Shown: piece by piece, positions 1 through 10,057 of the stretch
Numbering within the stretch: position 1 is the stretch's first letter
Layout of the letters: each line of letters opens with the position of its first letter
Assembly (NCBI GenBank): GCA_900088475.1
Contig: FLMG01003172.1
Span: 1-31,947 of the forward strand
DNA from: Hyphochytrium catenoides
Lineage: Eukaryota; Sar; Hyphochytriomycetes; Hyphochytriales; Hyphochytriaceae
Reading direction: 5' to 3'
Length of the DNA: 31,947 bases
The notes under the pieces: model-generated
Databases searched by the model: none
Told to the model about the DNA's origin: nothing
What the model saw: the letters and a program-made list of their open reading frames with translations, nothing else
Translations under genes and position numbers: made by a program

Positions 1-1832
1 AAGGGTAATTCCTGGAGCCTTCAATCCTGGAGACAATGCCCCATCAAACAACAGCCAGAATGGCCGGACGAAGAGCACTTGGAAAGAGCTCTTGATTCAG
101 GTGAGTAGCATCAGGTGTCCTCATGCGTTAGTGGTGTCTAATATCATCGTACTCTCTAGTCCGTCAGCTGCCTCCGCTCATAAGCCCGCAAGAGGTCAGC
201 GGTTTGCGTCAGCAATTGGCAGAGGTTGCCGAGGGAAAGCGCTTCTTGCTGCAAGGTGGAGACTGCGCAGAGCGCTTTATGGATTGCAGTCCCGACCAAA
301 TTGAGAAGAAGCTAAGAATAATGCTTCAAATGAGCCTTGTCCTCACTTGGGCAGCAAGAATGCCGTGTGTAAGGGTTGCTAGAATGGCTGGTCAGTACTC
401 AAAGCCTCGGTCCAATAATACGGAAGTAGTTGATGGAGGTAAGTCTAGCCCTTCCAAGCTTTCCTTTCGTGCCGTTTGCTCAAGGTCTCCAACTTGTTGT
501 TGCAGTGGAGGTCCCGGTCTTCCGCGGAGAAAATGTCAATGGCTTTGAACTCGATCAGCGTACTCCGGATCCGGAAAGGCTCGTCAAGGGCTATTTCCAT
601 GCCGCAGGTTCAAATATCGTTGCCTCGGTAGTTACGCAGTTGTTGACCAAAACGCCTTCTTGTCTTTAACTATCAGCGACTTTGAACTTCGCACGGACTA
701 TTCTGAAAGATGGCTTTGGAGATATTCATCGATCAAATACTTGGGACCTGGGCTTCGTACAATCTTCCAAGTACAAGAGCCAATATCAGGATATGATCCG
801 CCAGATCCACGATTGTCTGCACTTCGTCCACACCTGCGGCGTTGGGTACGACAATAACCTCGCCACCGTTGACCTCTTCGTGTCTCACGAGGTAAGCACT
901 TTGTTTTACTGCATTGGGTCTACACCTCATAAAGGCACTGGTAGGCGCTTATCCTGGCTTATGAGGAGGCTATGACACGGGAAGTAGATGGCAAGTACTT
1001 TAACCTTAGCGCCCCGTTTGTTTGGATAGGCGACCGAACGCGCCAACTTGACCACGCGCATGTGGAATACTTTAGAGGCATTGAGAACCCTATAGGTATT
1101 AAGGTATGTCGAGGTTTAACTTGAACTCTCCTTCCTCCAAGTTCCTCTTCTGACTATGCACATTTGCTAGATTGGCCCTTCTATAAGCCCGAACGACCTG
1201 GTGGTCCTTATTAGACGCCTTTGGGTCGACCCTGACAATAATCCTGGCAAGATCACTCTTATAACTAGATATGGAGCAGGAAAGGTTAGTGATATACATG
1301 GCAAGCGAATAGTGTCGTTAAAAATCACAATTGTGGCAACCGCAAAGAGACTGAGGCTCTTGCTTCGAAGGTGGCAGATTTCTTGCCTAGCCACATTGCT
1401 GCAGTCAAGGCTGCGGGCCTTAAGGTAGTTTGGTGCTGTGATCCTTGCCATGGCAACACGTTTACGACTTCCACGGGTTTCAAGTCCAGGGATTTTGAGC
1501 AGGTACGCTAAGTCACCTTCATTTAGAGGAGTGTGTCCGTTAAACAAAGACTTCTTACCTTCCAGGTGCTGAAGGAGCTACGGTTGACGTTTGAGATTCA
1601 TCAGCAAGTTGGCAGTCGGTTGGGAGGAGTGCACTTTGAGCTTACTGGAGAGAATGTGACAGAGTGCACAGGGGGCCCTGAAAACCTGACAGCAGCAGAC
1701 CTCCAGAGGTGTTACCAGACCTACTGTGACCCCCGACTGAACTATGCACAAAGTATGGAAGTAGCATTTCTGCTTGCAAATCTACTTCACGATAAGGATG
1801 GCAATCCTCACAAGCGGCCGAGAAATAACTAA
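1..1832 (+). CDS. Class II 3-deoxy-D-arabino-heptulosonate 7-phosphate (DAHP) synthase, 5' partial
   Basis: First enzyme of the shikimate pathway, condensing PEP with erythrose 4-phosphate. Exons as I read them: <1-100, 160-438, 506-607, 677-891, 945-1103, 1171-1284, 1371-1502, 1566-1832; all seven introns are GT..AG, 53-86 nt, and phases match. About 455 residues are visible, nearly the full length of the family (about 460), so only the N-terminus or a targeting peptide is missing. Family landmarks in order: WSLQSWR and QQPEWPD near the start, [11 protein letters not shown] (metal-binding Cys), [51 protein letters not shown], a CDP-HGNT metal and substrate motif, [18 protein letters not shown] and CDPRLN. 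The motif usually written CDPMHGNT reads CDPCHGNT here. The gene looks intact. A type I (AroFGH) synthase is excluded by these motifs. Expected in plastid or cytosol; location cannot be judged without the N-terminus. Confidence 0.95.
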
Positions 1833-3429
1833 ATAATGAGGCGCCAGTGATAATTGATAGCTTAGTTGTATACAATAGAGTCGCTGTTGCCCTTCCGTGG
1901 GCTGCCATTTTCAACTCTGCTGGTATGGTTCATCACCTCCCCCAATATCCACCCACTGATGGTTCCGTCGCTGCAGCCATCATTTCCGACATTCTCAGCG
2001 GACTTAAGGCCTCTGTCCTACATACACCTCTTTTTCAGCAACACGAAGGGGTTATTGGAACGTTATTGAGTACTCAGCTTTGTCCTGTCGCAGACACAAA
2101 GCGGAGGCAGCTTGCAAGGATCTGCCACGTCAACTCAGCAAGAAGAGCTCCATGTGTCCACTCTGTTGACGATACAATGCCTTGTTGCATGCGGCGTACG
2201 CAGGTACCTTATGCCCGCTGAGAGTTCAAGGCTCATCATGGGATCGCAATAAGGGGACCTTATGATGGACCATGATGGATACTTGTGAGACGCCTTTAAA
2301 GCCGCTAGGTGATGGATAATGAATTATGCTAAAGCTAGTAGTCTATCAGAGACCGAGGTTGGTTCTTGCTTTGATGATGATAAATTGGTACAGATATTAG
2401 TGAACTATTTACAAGAGCTGGTAGTGAAACCCAAAGGAAGCGCAACTTGCAGAAGCAAACACCTTCCATCATGCAGCGGATGGTCACGCACGTTTGGCGT
2501 GCAAGTTGGCGCAGGTGAGGGTACTCCAGGGGTACTCCGGCTTTGAAAACTTTCAATGGAGCGACGGGACACAGTGCGCCGTCAAGCACCTAGCTACACG
2601 AGAGGGGAGCAACTGTAGACTGGTGGTGTCGGGGGATACGGTTATGCCCTTCTCTTATTCAGTTGCATGTGCAGCCTCAAAGGGCACTAGCGGTGACCAA
2701 TAAACGGCAGCGACAAGGCATCTCAGTTGATAATAGAGGCTAGTACACACGAACAAGTGAATGGTAATGCCGGTGTCCATCTGAAGATCGACTTGCAGTG
2801 TCACCTTACGAAGGCATAACCATCATCCCGCAGCTTATGTTAGGCGGCTGGCGGGAGGTGCCGTTTGTTCGTTTTCCAGAAAGGCTTGTGAGAAGATGAA
2901 AGAACACTGCCGATGGTTGCGTCATTACAAGCCCTGAATAGGTGGTGGAGTTATCGATGAGTGCCATACCTGAACCGGCAACCTAGAGGAGGGAAGTTTA
3001 TGCAGGTCCCCATTCTCTTAAAGGAGGAGTGGGCTTCAAGTACGCTTCAATCGGCTGGATAACGTCAAAGATTCCTTCGCATACTGGGCATCATCAGATA
3101 CCTCTTGCAGAGAGCCCTATCACTTGCTGCAATTATCGACTCCACTCGGAAACGCAGTGGACTCACTTCACGGGAGTCCGATGAGGGAGACAGATGTCTT
3201 ATCTTCTCTCCGTGATTAAAGTGGAGTGTGCTAGATACCCTCTTCAACTCCCTTCATCGCGTGGGCAGAGCCATAGCAAAGACGAGAAGGTATGATTGTC
3301 TGAATTGCAAGTTGCTTGGAAATTATGGGAGTTGCTCTGACGCTCATTTTTGATGGCAGTTGCGCAAGTCTGGAGGAGTGATGCCGGACAGGAGGCGAGC
3401 TAGACGATTCCATAATAAGAAACAAGAGG
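1833..3429. other. Long stretch without an intact gene, possibly decayed transposon body
   Basis: Downstream of the DAHP synthase stop there is about 1.6 kb with only short open frames in all six frames. Several short stretches look like broken coding sequence in the plus direction, for example a Cys/His-rich patch near 2090-2170 and a basic patch near 2890-2930, each interrupted by stops or frame changes. Because the C-terminal part of a MULE-type transposase follows at about 3430, the upstream part may be the rest of the same element, but I cannot recognise its DDE core. No tRNA, rRNA or simple repeat is visible. Confidence 0.4.
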
Positions 3430-4171
3430 AACGTCACCCTGTTGCCAGGTTACCTATGAGAAAGAAGTTGAAATGTTGGCATCTACTTCTAGTTTGGTGT
3501 TTGAAGGCAACGGCTCCGATGGTGAGGCCGTAAATAATGTCTGGAAGTGTCACCACAGGAATGTACCAGGTCGGGTGCGTGAGGTGAAGGAAGCAGGTGG
3601 CATTTCCTACTGCTCTTCCCAGCATGGGACGAGCTTTGGTCTACCATGCAGGGATATGTTTGCCAGTATGATGGAATCGCATTGACAACCTCACCATTGT
3701 TCCTCTGGAGAATGTCCACAAGAGGTGGATCGTAGGTTCTGTGGCAAGTGAAGAAGCGGGAGTTAAAACGATAAATTCAGAGGTTAACCCTGCTAGCCAA
3801 TCAGCCGGCACACTTGCGTCACGACAGTCTTCTTCTCGAGCGTACTATGCAAGCAACATGGCAGAATTTTCTAAGTACCTAGCGTTATCAGCCGTCTCCG
3901 CTGTTAGCGCGGTGCACTGAAGAAGACGATGTGGGTTTTGAAGGATCAGTATCAAGCAGTGCATCCCTCAGCGGCTCCTAAGCGCGCGGTGGAAAACCTT
4001 AACATTCAGGCACGATCATCCAGAAAGCGTGACCGCCGAGCAATTAGCTTATTTGAGGAATATTGTGGACCTCGGAAGGCTGCGCGGCGTTCCATCACCT
4101 GCGGGAACTGTGGCGGTAAGGGTCACAAACGCAGAAAATGCAAAACAGTTCGAATAGACAACTACAACTAA
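3430..4171 (+). pseudogene. MULE/FAR1-type transposase remnant (SWIM-like motif plus CCHC zinc knuckle)
   Basis: The plus strand encodes, in shifting frames, the C-terminal layout of Mutator-like transposases. First comes a basic segment (FHNKKQEERHPVARL), then a SWIM-like zinc motif around 3600-3720 (GGISYCSS, FGLPCRDMFASMM, then after a frameshift LTIVPLENVHKRW), a Ser-rich linker, and finally a zinc knuckle at about 4099-4140 (CGNCGGKGHKRRKC, spacing CX2CX4HX4C). The usual SWIM pattern is CXC..GXPCRH; here the final His reads Asp (PCRD). At least two frame changes, at about 3683 and 3919, and many upstream stops mark it as decayed. An intron could explain one frame change but not the loss of the upstream core. 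Terminal inverted repeats were not identified. The family assignment rests on motif order, not on full-length similarity. Confidence 0.6.
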
Positions 4172-5187
4172 TTCATTGAGGTTATTGATCCTTCAAATCC
4201 CACATCGTCTTCTCCAATGCACCTCGCATTTTTATGGACGGCCGTCGGATTCGTTTAGAGGCGCGCTGAGAATGAACGGCACCCTCATCACTAGTCCATG
4301 CTTTCGTTTTCTCTTTGCCTCTTGGTTGACGCTTGTGGTTAGCGCTGTCATCATCAGAGTCAGATAATTCAACAAGGCCCTTGAAGATTGAAGATGCAGA
4401 TTCCGATGGCCGATGCCTTCTGCCGCCTGATGAACTGATGAGGCTTCACCTTCTGTGTCGAGTGTCGAGCTAGGAATGGATCTCTCACCCCTGTATCACA
4501 GTGTACAGCCACAAGCTTGTAGTGGGGGATGACTGTATTCAGAGGAGTTATCTTGTTTTGGGCCTGCTACTGTAAGCTTTAGACTCCTTTAGCCTGCTTC
4601 CTCTGGTCCATTCAATAGCTAACCTTATCATTTAGTACCTTCCTCTAGCCATCTGGCTATGTTAAAATAGCCTCTATGTAGCTTGCAGAAACACCTTCCG
4701 GACATAATATACGATACTACCTGTGCCCAGGCGTCCTGCTCACTGCCAATGCTTCTTGAGGGAATACAAAACTATTCCATTAGTGTGTCCGTGAAGGCCG
4801 ATCTTGGCCCACCCGCCTTCCATATTAATATCAAGACAAAAGTCATCCTACACCCTCATCTATATTGAATTCCAATAGAAACCTCGACCTTATTTTGAAT
4901 TGTTCTCACATAAACTCCGATTCTTCATTTACTCTCCAGGCCCGTTCATTTTCCAATTTCTGTACTCCTTGGTCGCAAGGTTGTCGCAATCCGCCGCAGT
5001 CGGCAATTGTCACTATTATTCCTGAATCTGGACTCAATTCTGCAGACCCATTGCGAACACCATTGCGTTCTGATCGGCATCTCTTCACACAATCCATCAA
5101 GGCAATTTTTGAAAATCGAAGCTCTTCAACGTGAAGCTTGACATTAGTGCATTACAGCTTTGGCCTCACTTTATTAGGGGAACAGGG
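4172..5187. other. Spacer and presumed 5' leader of the H2C2-PPC gene
   Basis: About 1 kb with no convincing coding frame. Just before the next gene, 5131-5177 begins GTGAAG and ends TTATTAG, so it could be a 47-nt intron in the 5' leader. An open frame does run through it in phase with the downstream ATG at 5188 but it has no ATG of its own. I see no promoter motif, repeat or RNA gene in the rest. Confidence 0.35.
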
Positions 5188-6556
5188 ATGCAGGCAACAG
5201 GAGTCATGACCACGGGAGGCAAAGACCTCGAGCATAAGGCTCAATTTGAGTCGCAGGTGTTTGCGGCTGAGATTATGAAGTCTCAAAAGATCATCTCAGA
5301 TGAGAAGTACGATCTTTACCTGTCACTTCTTGATGACTCCAATCCACACAGATGGGAGGGGATGGACCGTGCAAGAATAGCCAAGCTTAAGCACTTGCTG
5401 AAAACTGAGTACACAAGGCGACTTTGCTCGTCTCCGGATGGCTCCCAACCGAAGTATGCCCTGTTCAGGCTTAGTTCCAACAAAAACGAACAGGGAGGTT
5501 CCATCGCGTTACGCGTTTGTCCACCACGTGACTGGTTTGACACAATAGACCAGATACATCGTGTTAAACTTGGGCACTCTGGGATAAATAAGGTTCATCA
5601 AGTGGTAAGAGCCTCCTTAAGGCATTTATCGCCGGAATGGTGCTGATCAATGCATATCTGCAGATTCACGGCAAGTATGCTAATATTCCGAAGAATGTGG
5701 TCGTTGCCTTCATTAAGAACTGTCCCTGCACGAAAAGAAAGCGAGAGTATGTAACCAATAGACGTGCGTATGTTGTAAGGGCGCAATGCTGATGACTCTA
5801 TCAATTTCTAGGGGAGGAGCGGCACCAACGCCAACTGCTCCTGCAGGAAGTCTATCTCCCACCAACAGCGCGACTGGCGAAGCCCCAATTGTGACCCGTC
5901 CTAAAAGGCGACGCCTCACCGACAACGGGGAGTTTACAGATGCAGAACTGGTTGCCTGTAAGTTTGTTGCTCGTAGGCACTTCTTGGGCAAATGTCCGTC
6001 CTAATCTGCGGGTTACCTGCAGCTGACTTGCCGGTTTCAAGTGGAGCTGGTCATTTACGCGTCTATGCAGCTCGACTCCGAGGTGGCCAAGAGCTCAAAG
6101 CCACCATTTTGAGCTATGTGCGGAAAACCCGACTGAAGGCTGCATTTATCCAGACGTGCTGCGGCAATTTGAAGACCGTGACCCTCAGAACTGCAAGCGG
6201 CGTACCTGGTGTCGAAGCAAACCTTGACAATACCGTTGTCATCAACGCTCCCCTTGAAATTGTGTCCTTGACGGGAACCCTAGGTCCTGGAGAAACACAT
6301 AATGTGCATATATCGGTAGCAGACTCCGAAGGGCGCGTTTTTGGAGGAAATCTCATTGAAGGCGTAGTACAGTCGACAGCAGAGGTGTGTACTTTCCTGT
6401 CCCAGTCTTCTTTCTGCGGTGGCTGACCGATTCCTTTATACACAGATCGTGTTAGGGGAAATTGAAAACCTCGTCTTTCTGAGGCACCCCGATAAGGAGA
6501 CTGGATTGAACGAGCTTCAGGTGCACCGAGTCCAGGAGCTTCTTTGGGACGATTGA
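5188..6556 (+). CDS. Fusion protein: integrase-type H2C2 zinc-binding region plus PPC/DUF296 domain
   Basis: Exons 5188-5604, 5664-5746, 5812-5957, 6023-6384, 6446-6556; 372 codons plus stop, phases consistent, introns 59-65 nt. Residues 20-166 resemble the N-terminal part of KRBA2-like/integrase-derived proteins: DWFDTIDQIHRVKLGH, then KYANIPKNVVVAFIKNC, with His124 and His130 followed by Cys159 and Cys161. A Pro/Thr/Ser-rich linker with a basic patch (TRPKRRR, about 195-201) follows. Residues 226-360 form a PPC/DUF296 domain (LRVYAARLRGGQELKA, THNVHISVAD, GRVFGGNLIEG, IVLGEIENLVF), the DNA-associated domain of plant AT-hook proteins also found alone in bacteria. No DDE integrase core is present. 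Likely nuclear and DNA-binding, perhaps a domesticated transposon zinc finger; this is inference. ATG 5188 was chosen because it precedes the conserved region; 5206 is possible. Confidence 0.8.
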
Positions 6557-6676
6557 GTGGCTCCTCCCTGTGCCATTTAGCTCTAGACCATTCAGAAGAT
6601 TGGGGTGAAGACTTTTTATTACATCCTTTGTACATTTACTTGGCGGCTACTTGGCTAGTTCGTGTAGACATTGTCG

Positions 6677-7641
6677 TTACTGATTATTTCCAAGTTGTCT
6701 CTTAATCTTAAGGTCGTGCTCCCGCATCTCTGCAATAAATGCATATCAGGCAATCAATAACAGCATATCATCAAGTCTGCTTTGGCTTCTACTCACCTCT
6801 CTTGCGAATCTCATCCCGCTTGTATTCGCGAATAATGTATAAAATGAGCTCCACAAGCATAATGCCGACTCCACCCGCTAGGGAAAATAGCAACCTCTGC
6901 ACGATCGGCTCAGACGATGAAGCTTTAACGAAAATGGAGTATATCTGTCTAGAGATCTTACATGAGATTCTTCCTGGAAGAGGTTTCTGGATATATAGTA
7001 GCAGAATATCAGGCCTGTCAGACGAGCCATAAACATGTTGGCGCCTACTGAGCCTTGCTGGATCACCGACTTGAAGTCACGCTGGGACCACAGGGGATAA
7101 GTTACCAATAAGAAGGCGAGGGCTTATAATGAAGTGTATTGAACACCTTATCTTGGGCTCTTCTTTCCCGCACAGTTATGTTCTTGGTTAAGGTCTGATA
7201 TTCCTTTTCTGCTTTAAGAAGCAGAAGGTATCGCCGACGTTCCTCAATCCCTTCATTTGTCTCCTGTCAACACCACATAACATAATAAGAGTGGGTAAGG
7301 ACTTTCGCTGGCTCCGAAAAATGACGTACCTGCGCTGCCTCACGTTCTGGCCCTACGGTGAAGCTTAACCTTGCTCCCTTTAACAGGCTGGGAAGATAGA
7401 CTTCTCCGTATTCAGTTCCCCCAGGTTGGCACCTGTAATGTTTAAGATACAACTGAAGAGCTCTAAGCGAAGATACTGACAAGCGAAGGCTCTGCTCCTT
7501 GGCATCCGTCTCTGGTTCGGCTTCTATCGTGCTCTTCTTGAGCTGTGAACGATCGTCATCGGCTAGTCCGTCCCACGATAAAGCCTCTCGCACGAGCTGC
7601 AGGAGGGCCGCATCCTTCCGTATCTTGACAAAAAGGGCCAT
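6677..7641 (-). CDS. Vma12/TMEM199-like V-ATPase assembly factor
   Basis: Exons on the minus strand: 7330-7641, 7147-7263, 6962-7081, 6797-6944, 6677-6729; 249 residues. Vma12/TMEM199 proteins reside in the ER membrane and help assemble the Vo sector of the proton pump. Seen here: a soluble N-terminal half, then RRRYLLLLKAEKEYQTLTKN, which matches the family's EY..LTKN helix, a first hydrophobic segment (GANMFMARLTGLIFCYYI) and a second (LLFSLAGGVGIMLVELILY) followed by a basic cytosolic tail (REYKRDEIRKR). Between the two membrane segments only 17 nt separate the frames (6945-6961), bounded by GTAAGA and ACAG; it is either a micro-intron or a frameshift. The start ATG at 7641 has purines around it; an in-frame open stretch continues upstream but lacks an ATG. 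The gene converges on the PPC gene with a 120-bp gap. Confidence 0.75.
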
Positions 7642-8412
7642 TCTCCTTGAGTCACTCAGGTCGTCCGTCAGCCCGCGCGCATTGATCCCAGAAAGGCTAG
7701 CCGCTCTTCCTCTAGATCCCTCGTGTGGGTCGCTAGGGTAGACTTCTTATTGAGCTGCAGTCGTCCCACTCTGAACAGGTACACGAGCTTGCGAAGCCAG
7801 CAAAAGATACGCTGACATAAGAAGTCGTAAGGCCAAGTGCTCAGCGTTCTCAACAGCATCTTGGATGTGATGAGTGGAAGCTTTAGATATGCATAGCGGG
7901 TAACCCAGATCCGCTACCTAGAACTACTATCTGTAACCCGGGTAACGTGGTCGTTACACAATCCTTTAAAAGCCAGCTTTTAATCACCCATTTATTCGGA
8001 TGTGACCACCGACCTTGCAATAACTAACTGGCCCTAGACTCTAGGACCAGTCCTTACGGCCTTTACGGTGATTCAAGACCTTTTAGACAGCGGTTTTTCC
8101 CTTCAGGGAGGCAAGAGAGCAAGAGAAATAGAGAGATTCAGAGCTCCTGAGGAACTTCGGCTGGCGCGGATGGAGCTTGTCTTGAGCCCTAGCTGTCCAC
8201 TTGGAAGAGACAAAGTGATCTTGGTGAACGGACCTGGGGATTGCCGGTAATGAAAGAAGTTGCAGTCGGTGCATGATGGCCACATAGCTTCGGTGTGATC
8301 CTCTGATCTTCAGCCCCAAGGGTCACACAAGCGACACTGCCAACCCTACGTACCTTACGGCCCAGCCAACCAAGACTCTCTCGACGTCATTGGTATAACC
8401 TTTCTTGAAAAC
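7642..8412. promoter_or_regulatory. Divergent intergenic region between Vma12-like and RSP3 genes
   Basis: The two genes are transcribed away from each other, so this 771 bp must hold both promoters and 5' leaders. A 63-codon open frame on the minus strand (7668-7859) does not continue in frame into the Vma12-like gene and shows no recognised similarity. No TATA-like box or repeat stands out. Confidence 0.45.
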
Positions 8413-9671
8413 ATGTCGCAGCAGCGTTTCGTTCATGCTAGCGGGCCGCGCCCAATTTTCAACAAGAGACAGCAGCAAAGCAAGTATCGGCCTCCGCAGG
8501 ATGAGTAAGACTGATCTCGATTTCGCACCTAGAGACGTAGTGAACCCAAACTAAAAGATCCTCCTACTTCAGGGAGTTGCCAGAGCCACCACAAAATATT
8601 ATGCACGACAAGAGAGTTATCCGGGGAAACACGTACTCCAAGCACACTTATGAGGCGGTAAGGAATAGCTTGCACAAGTTTATGGTGTATTCTGAGACCG
8701 TATCTTAGGCCATGCGGGCAGAAGAAGAACGCCTATCTAGAGAACAGAAGGAAAGAGCTCGACAACAGACAAAGCAGCCTACTGTCTTTCCTCAGCGTGC
8801 CGGCACACCACCACCTGTTAGTGGTCGCAAGCATATCGACATACAAACCGAAACGTTTCTGGAAGAGCTTAGTGATGTTGCTCCGGAGAAGGAGGCCGAC
8901 ACGCAAACCGACCCTATGATGGACCAGCCCATGGCACCCCTATTCATGCCTAAGAAGTCGGGCGTTGATTCCTCCACGCAAATAGAAGACAATGATCTAT
9001 TTGACTTCGATCTGGAGGTGCAGCCTATTCTGGAGGTCCTTGTAGGAAAGACATTGGAAATGAGCATGATGGAGGTTATGGAAGAGGAAGAACTAGCCAA
9101 CATCAGATCCCACCAAGATGAATTTGAGCAGATCCGAAACGTGGAACTTGCTGAGGTGCAGAGATTAGAAGCTGAGGCGAAGCGAAGGCTGCAAGAGAAG
9201 GTAAATATATGGGACAGGTGTTCTGCCTTGTCCCCTCTCTAAACGATGACATTGACGATTGTGTCCTCTTGTTTCATGTAGACACGAAGGACGAAGGAGG
9301 AGCAAATCAGAAGACAGGCAAGAATGGAACTGGAGAAGAAGATAGCAGCCCGAGCTTTCAGTCAGTCATATCTCAGGGACATCAAGATGGACGTGTTTGG
9401 TCGACTATTAGAGCAGGGACATCTCTACGATCCCCTTAGAAAGGAGATTAGCACCATTTTTGTGCCATGGCTGTTGGACCAAGTGGTAGAGGGCCTGGCG
9501 CCAGTGGCAGCCTCTCATGCCGCTTTGGACGAGCTTATTAGAGCTTCCTTAGCACCTCCACTTGTTAGACTGACGAGCTCAAAAGACGCTCCACAGGAAC
9601 AGGAGCCCACGCCCTCTTCTTCCCAAGAACCCCGTCCGGAGAGCGTTGCTGAACCGGTCCCAGGAAGCTAA
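8413..9671 (+). CDS. RSP3: Radial spoke protein 3 (RSP3)
   Basis: Stalk protein that docks radial spokes to axonemal doublets and, in studied algae, binds the PKA regulatory-type RII domain. Exons 8413-8504, 8573-8657, 8709-9200, 9282-9671; 352 residues, phases consistent. Landmarks: GPRPIFNKR near the start; NIMHDKRVIRGNTY (about 67-80), the typical spoke-protein N-motif; IDIQTETFLEEL (about 102-113); TQIEDNDLFDFDLEVQPILE (about 149-168); VLVGKTLE then EVMEEEELANIRSHQ; a long basic/acidic helix; and LLEQGHLYDPLRKEI with VPWLLDQV in the last exon. The tail is Ser/Pro/Glu-rich. The length is shorter than the Chlamydomonas protein, mostly at the ends. Start ATG 8413 gives MSQQRFVHA, a reasonable beginning. 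The gene shows that the organism builds a motile flagellum at some stage. Confidence 0.95.
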
Positions 9672-10057
9672 GGCATTATTGGCCCCTTTTTCCCTCTTTC
9701 TCTTTGATTCCTGAAAAGTAGGCTGCGGAACGTTTGAGCTATCGCTGCCGTGTCCAGGGTCAGCTAAATCTAGTCTTCTTTCTCTCCTTTATCAACTGGA
9801 CCCTGCCAATACGGACGGCGATTGGAAGTAGGGCGATAAGAGATTGAAAGCCATCCTCCATCTGAATGTGATATTGATATTGACAAGTGGGGCCGCATTA
9901 AGATAATAAATGGCGGCAGCGGCATATAGGACAATATGAGCATACAAGGGCTGTGTAAAGTAATACAGAGATGGGAGGTGAACCATCCCAGACTCTTTCT
10001 GCCCTTCACTCTTGCTAATATCTCTGTTCCCGACTGGTTGCAATTATATATGCAGAC
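9672..10057. other. Convergent 3' spacer
   Basis: This 386-bp stretch lies between the RSP3 stop and the stop of the Ran-binding gene on the other strand. It is expected to hold both 3' untranslated regions. An AATAAA occurs at about 9904 on the plus strand within it and could serve RSP3. No coding frame is supported. Confidence 0.4.

Noticed and set aside
1321-1370. Extension of DAHP synthase exon 7 upstream (residues [11 protein letters not shown])
   Set aside because: The frame is open, but direct joining of YGAGK to VADFLP matches the family without insertion, with an AG just before 1371.
5131-5187. GTG start at 5131 for the H2C2-PPC gene
   Set aside because: Non-ATG starts are rare in nuclear genes, and 5131-5177 looks like a leader intron.
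7330-7641. LETM1- or OPA3-like protein as the identity of the 6677-7641 gene
   Set aside because: The early residues looked faintly similar, but the EY..LTKN helix and two membrane segments fit Vma12/TMEM199 better.
7668-7859. Minus-strand ORF as a first exon of the Vma12-like gene
   Set aside because: It ends in a stop in a different frame from the next exon and no suitable GT..AG pair joins it; the downstream ATG at 7641 gives a full-length protein.
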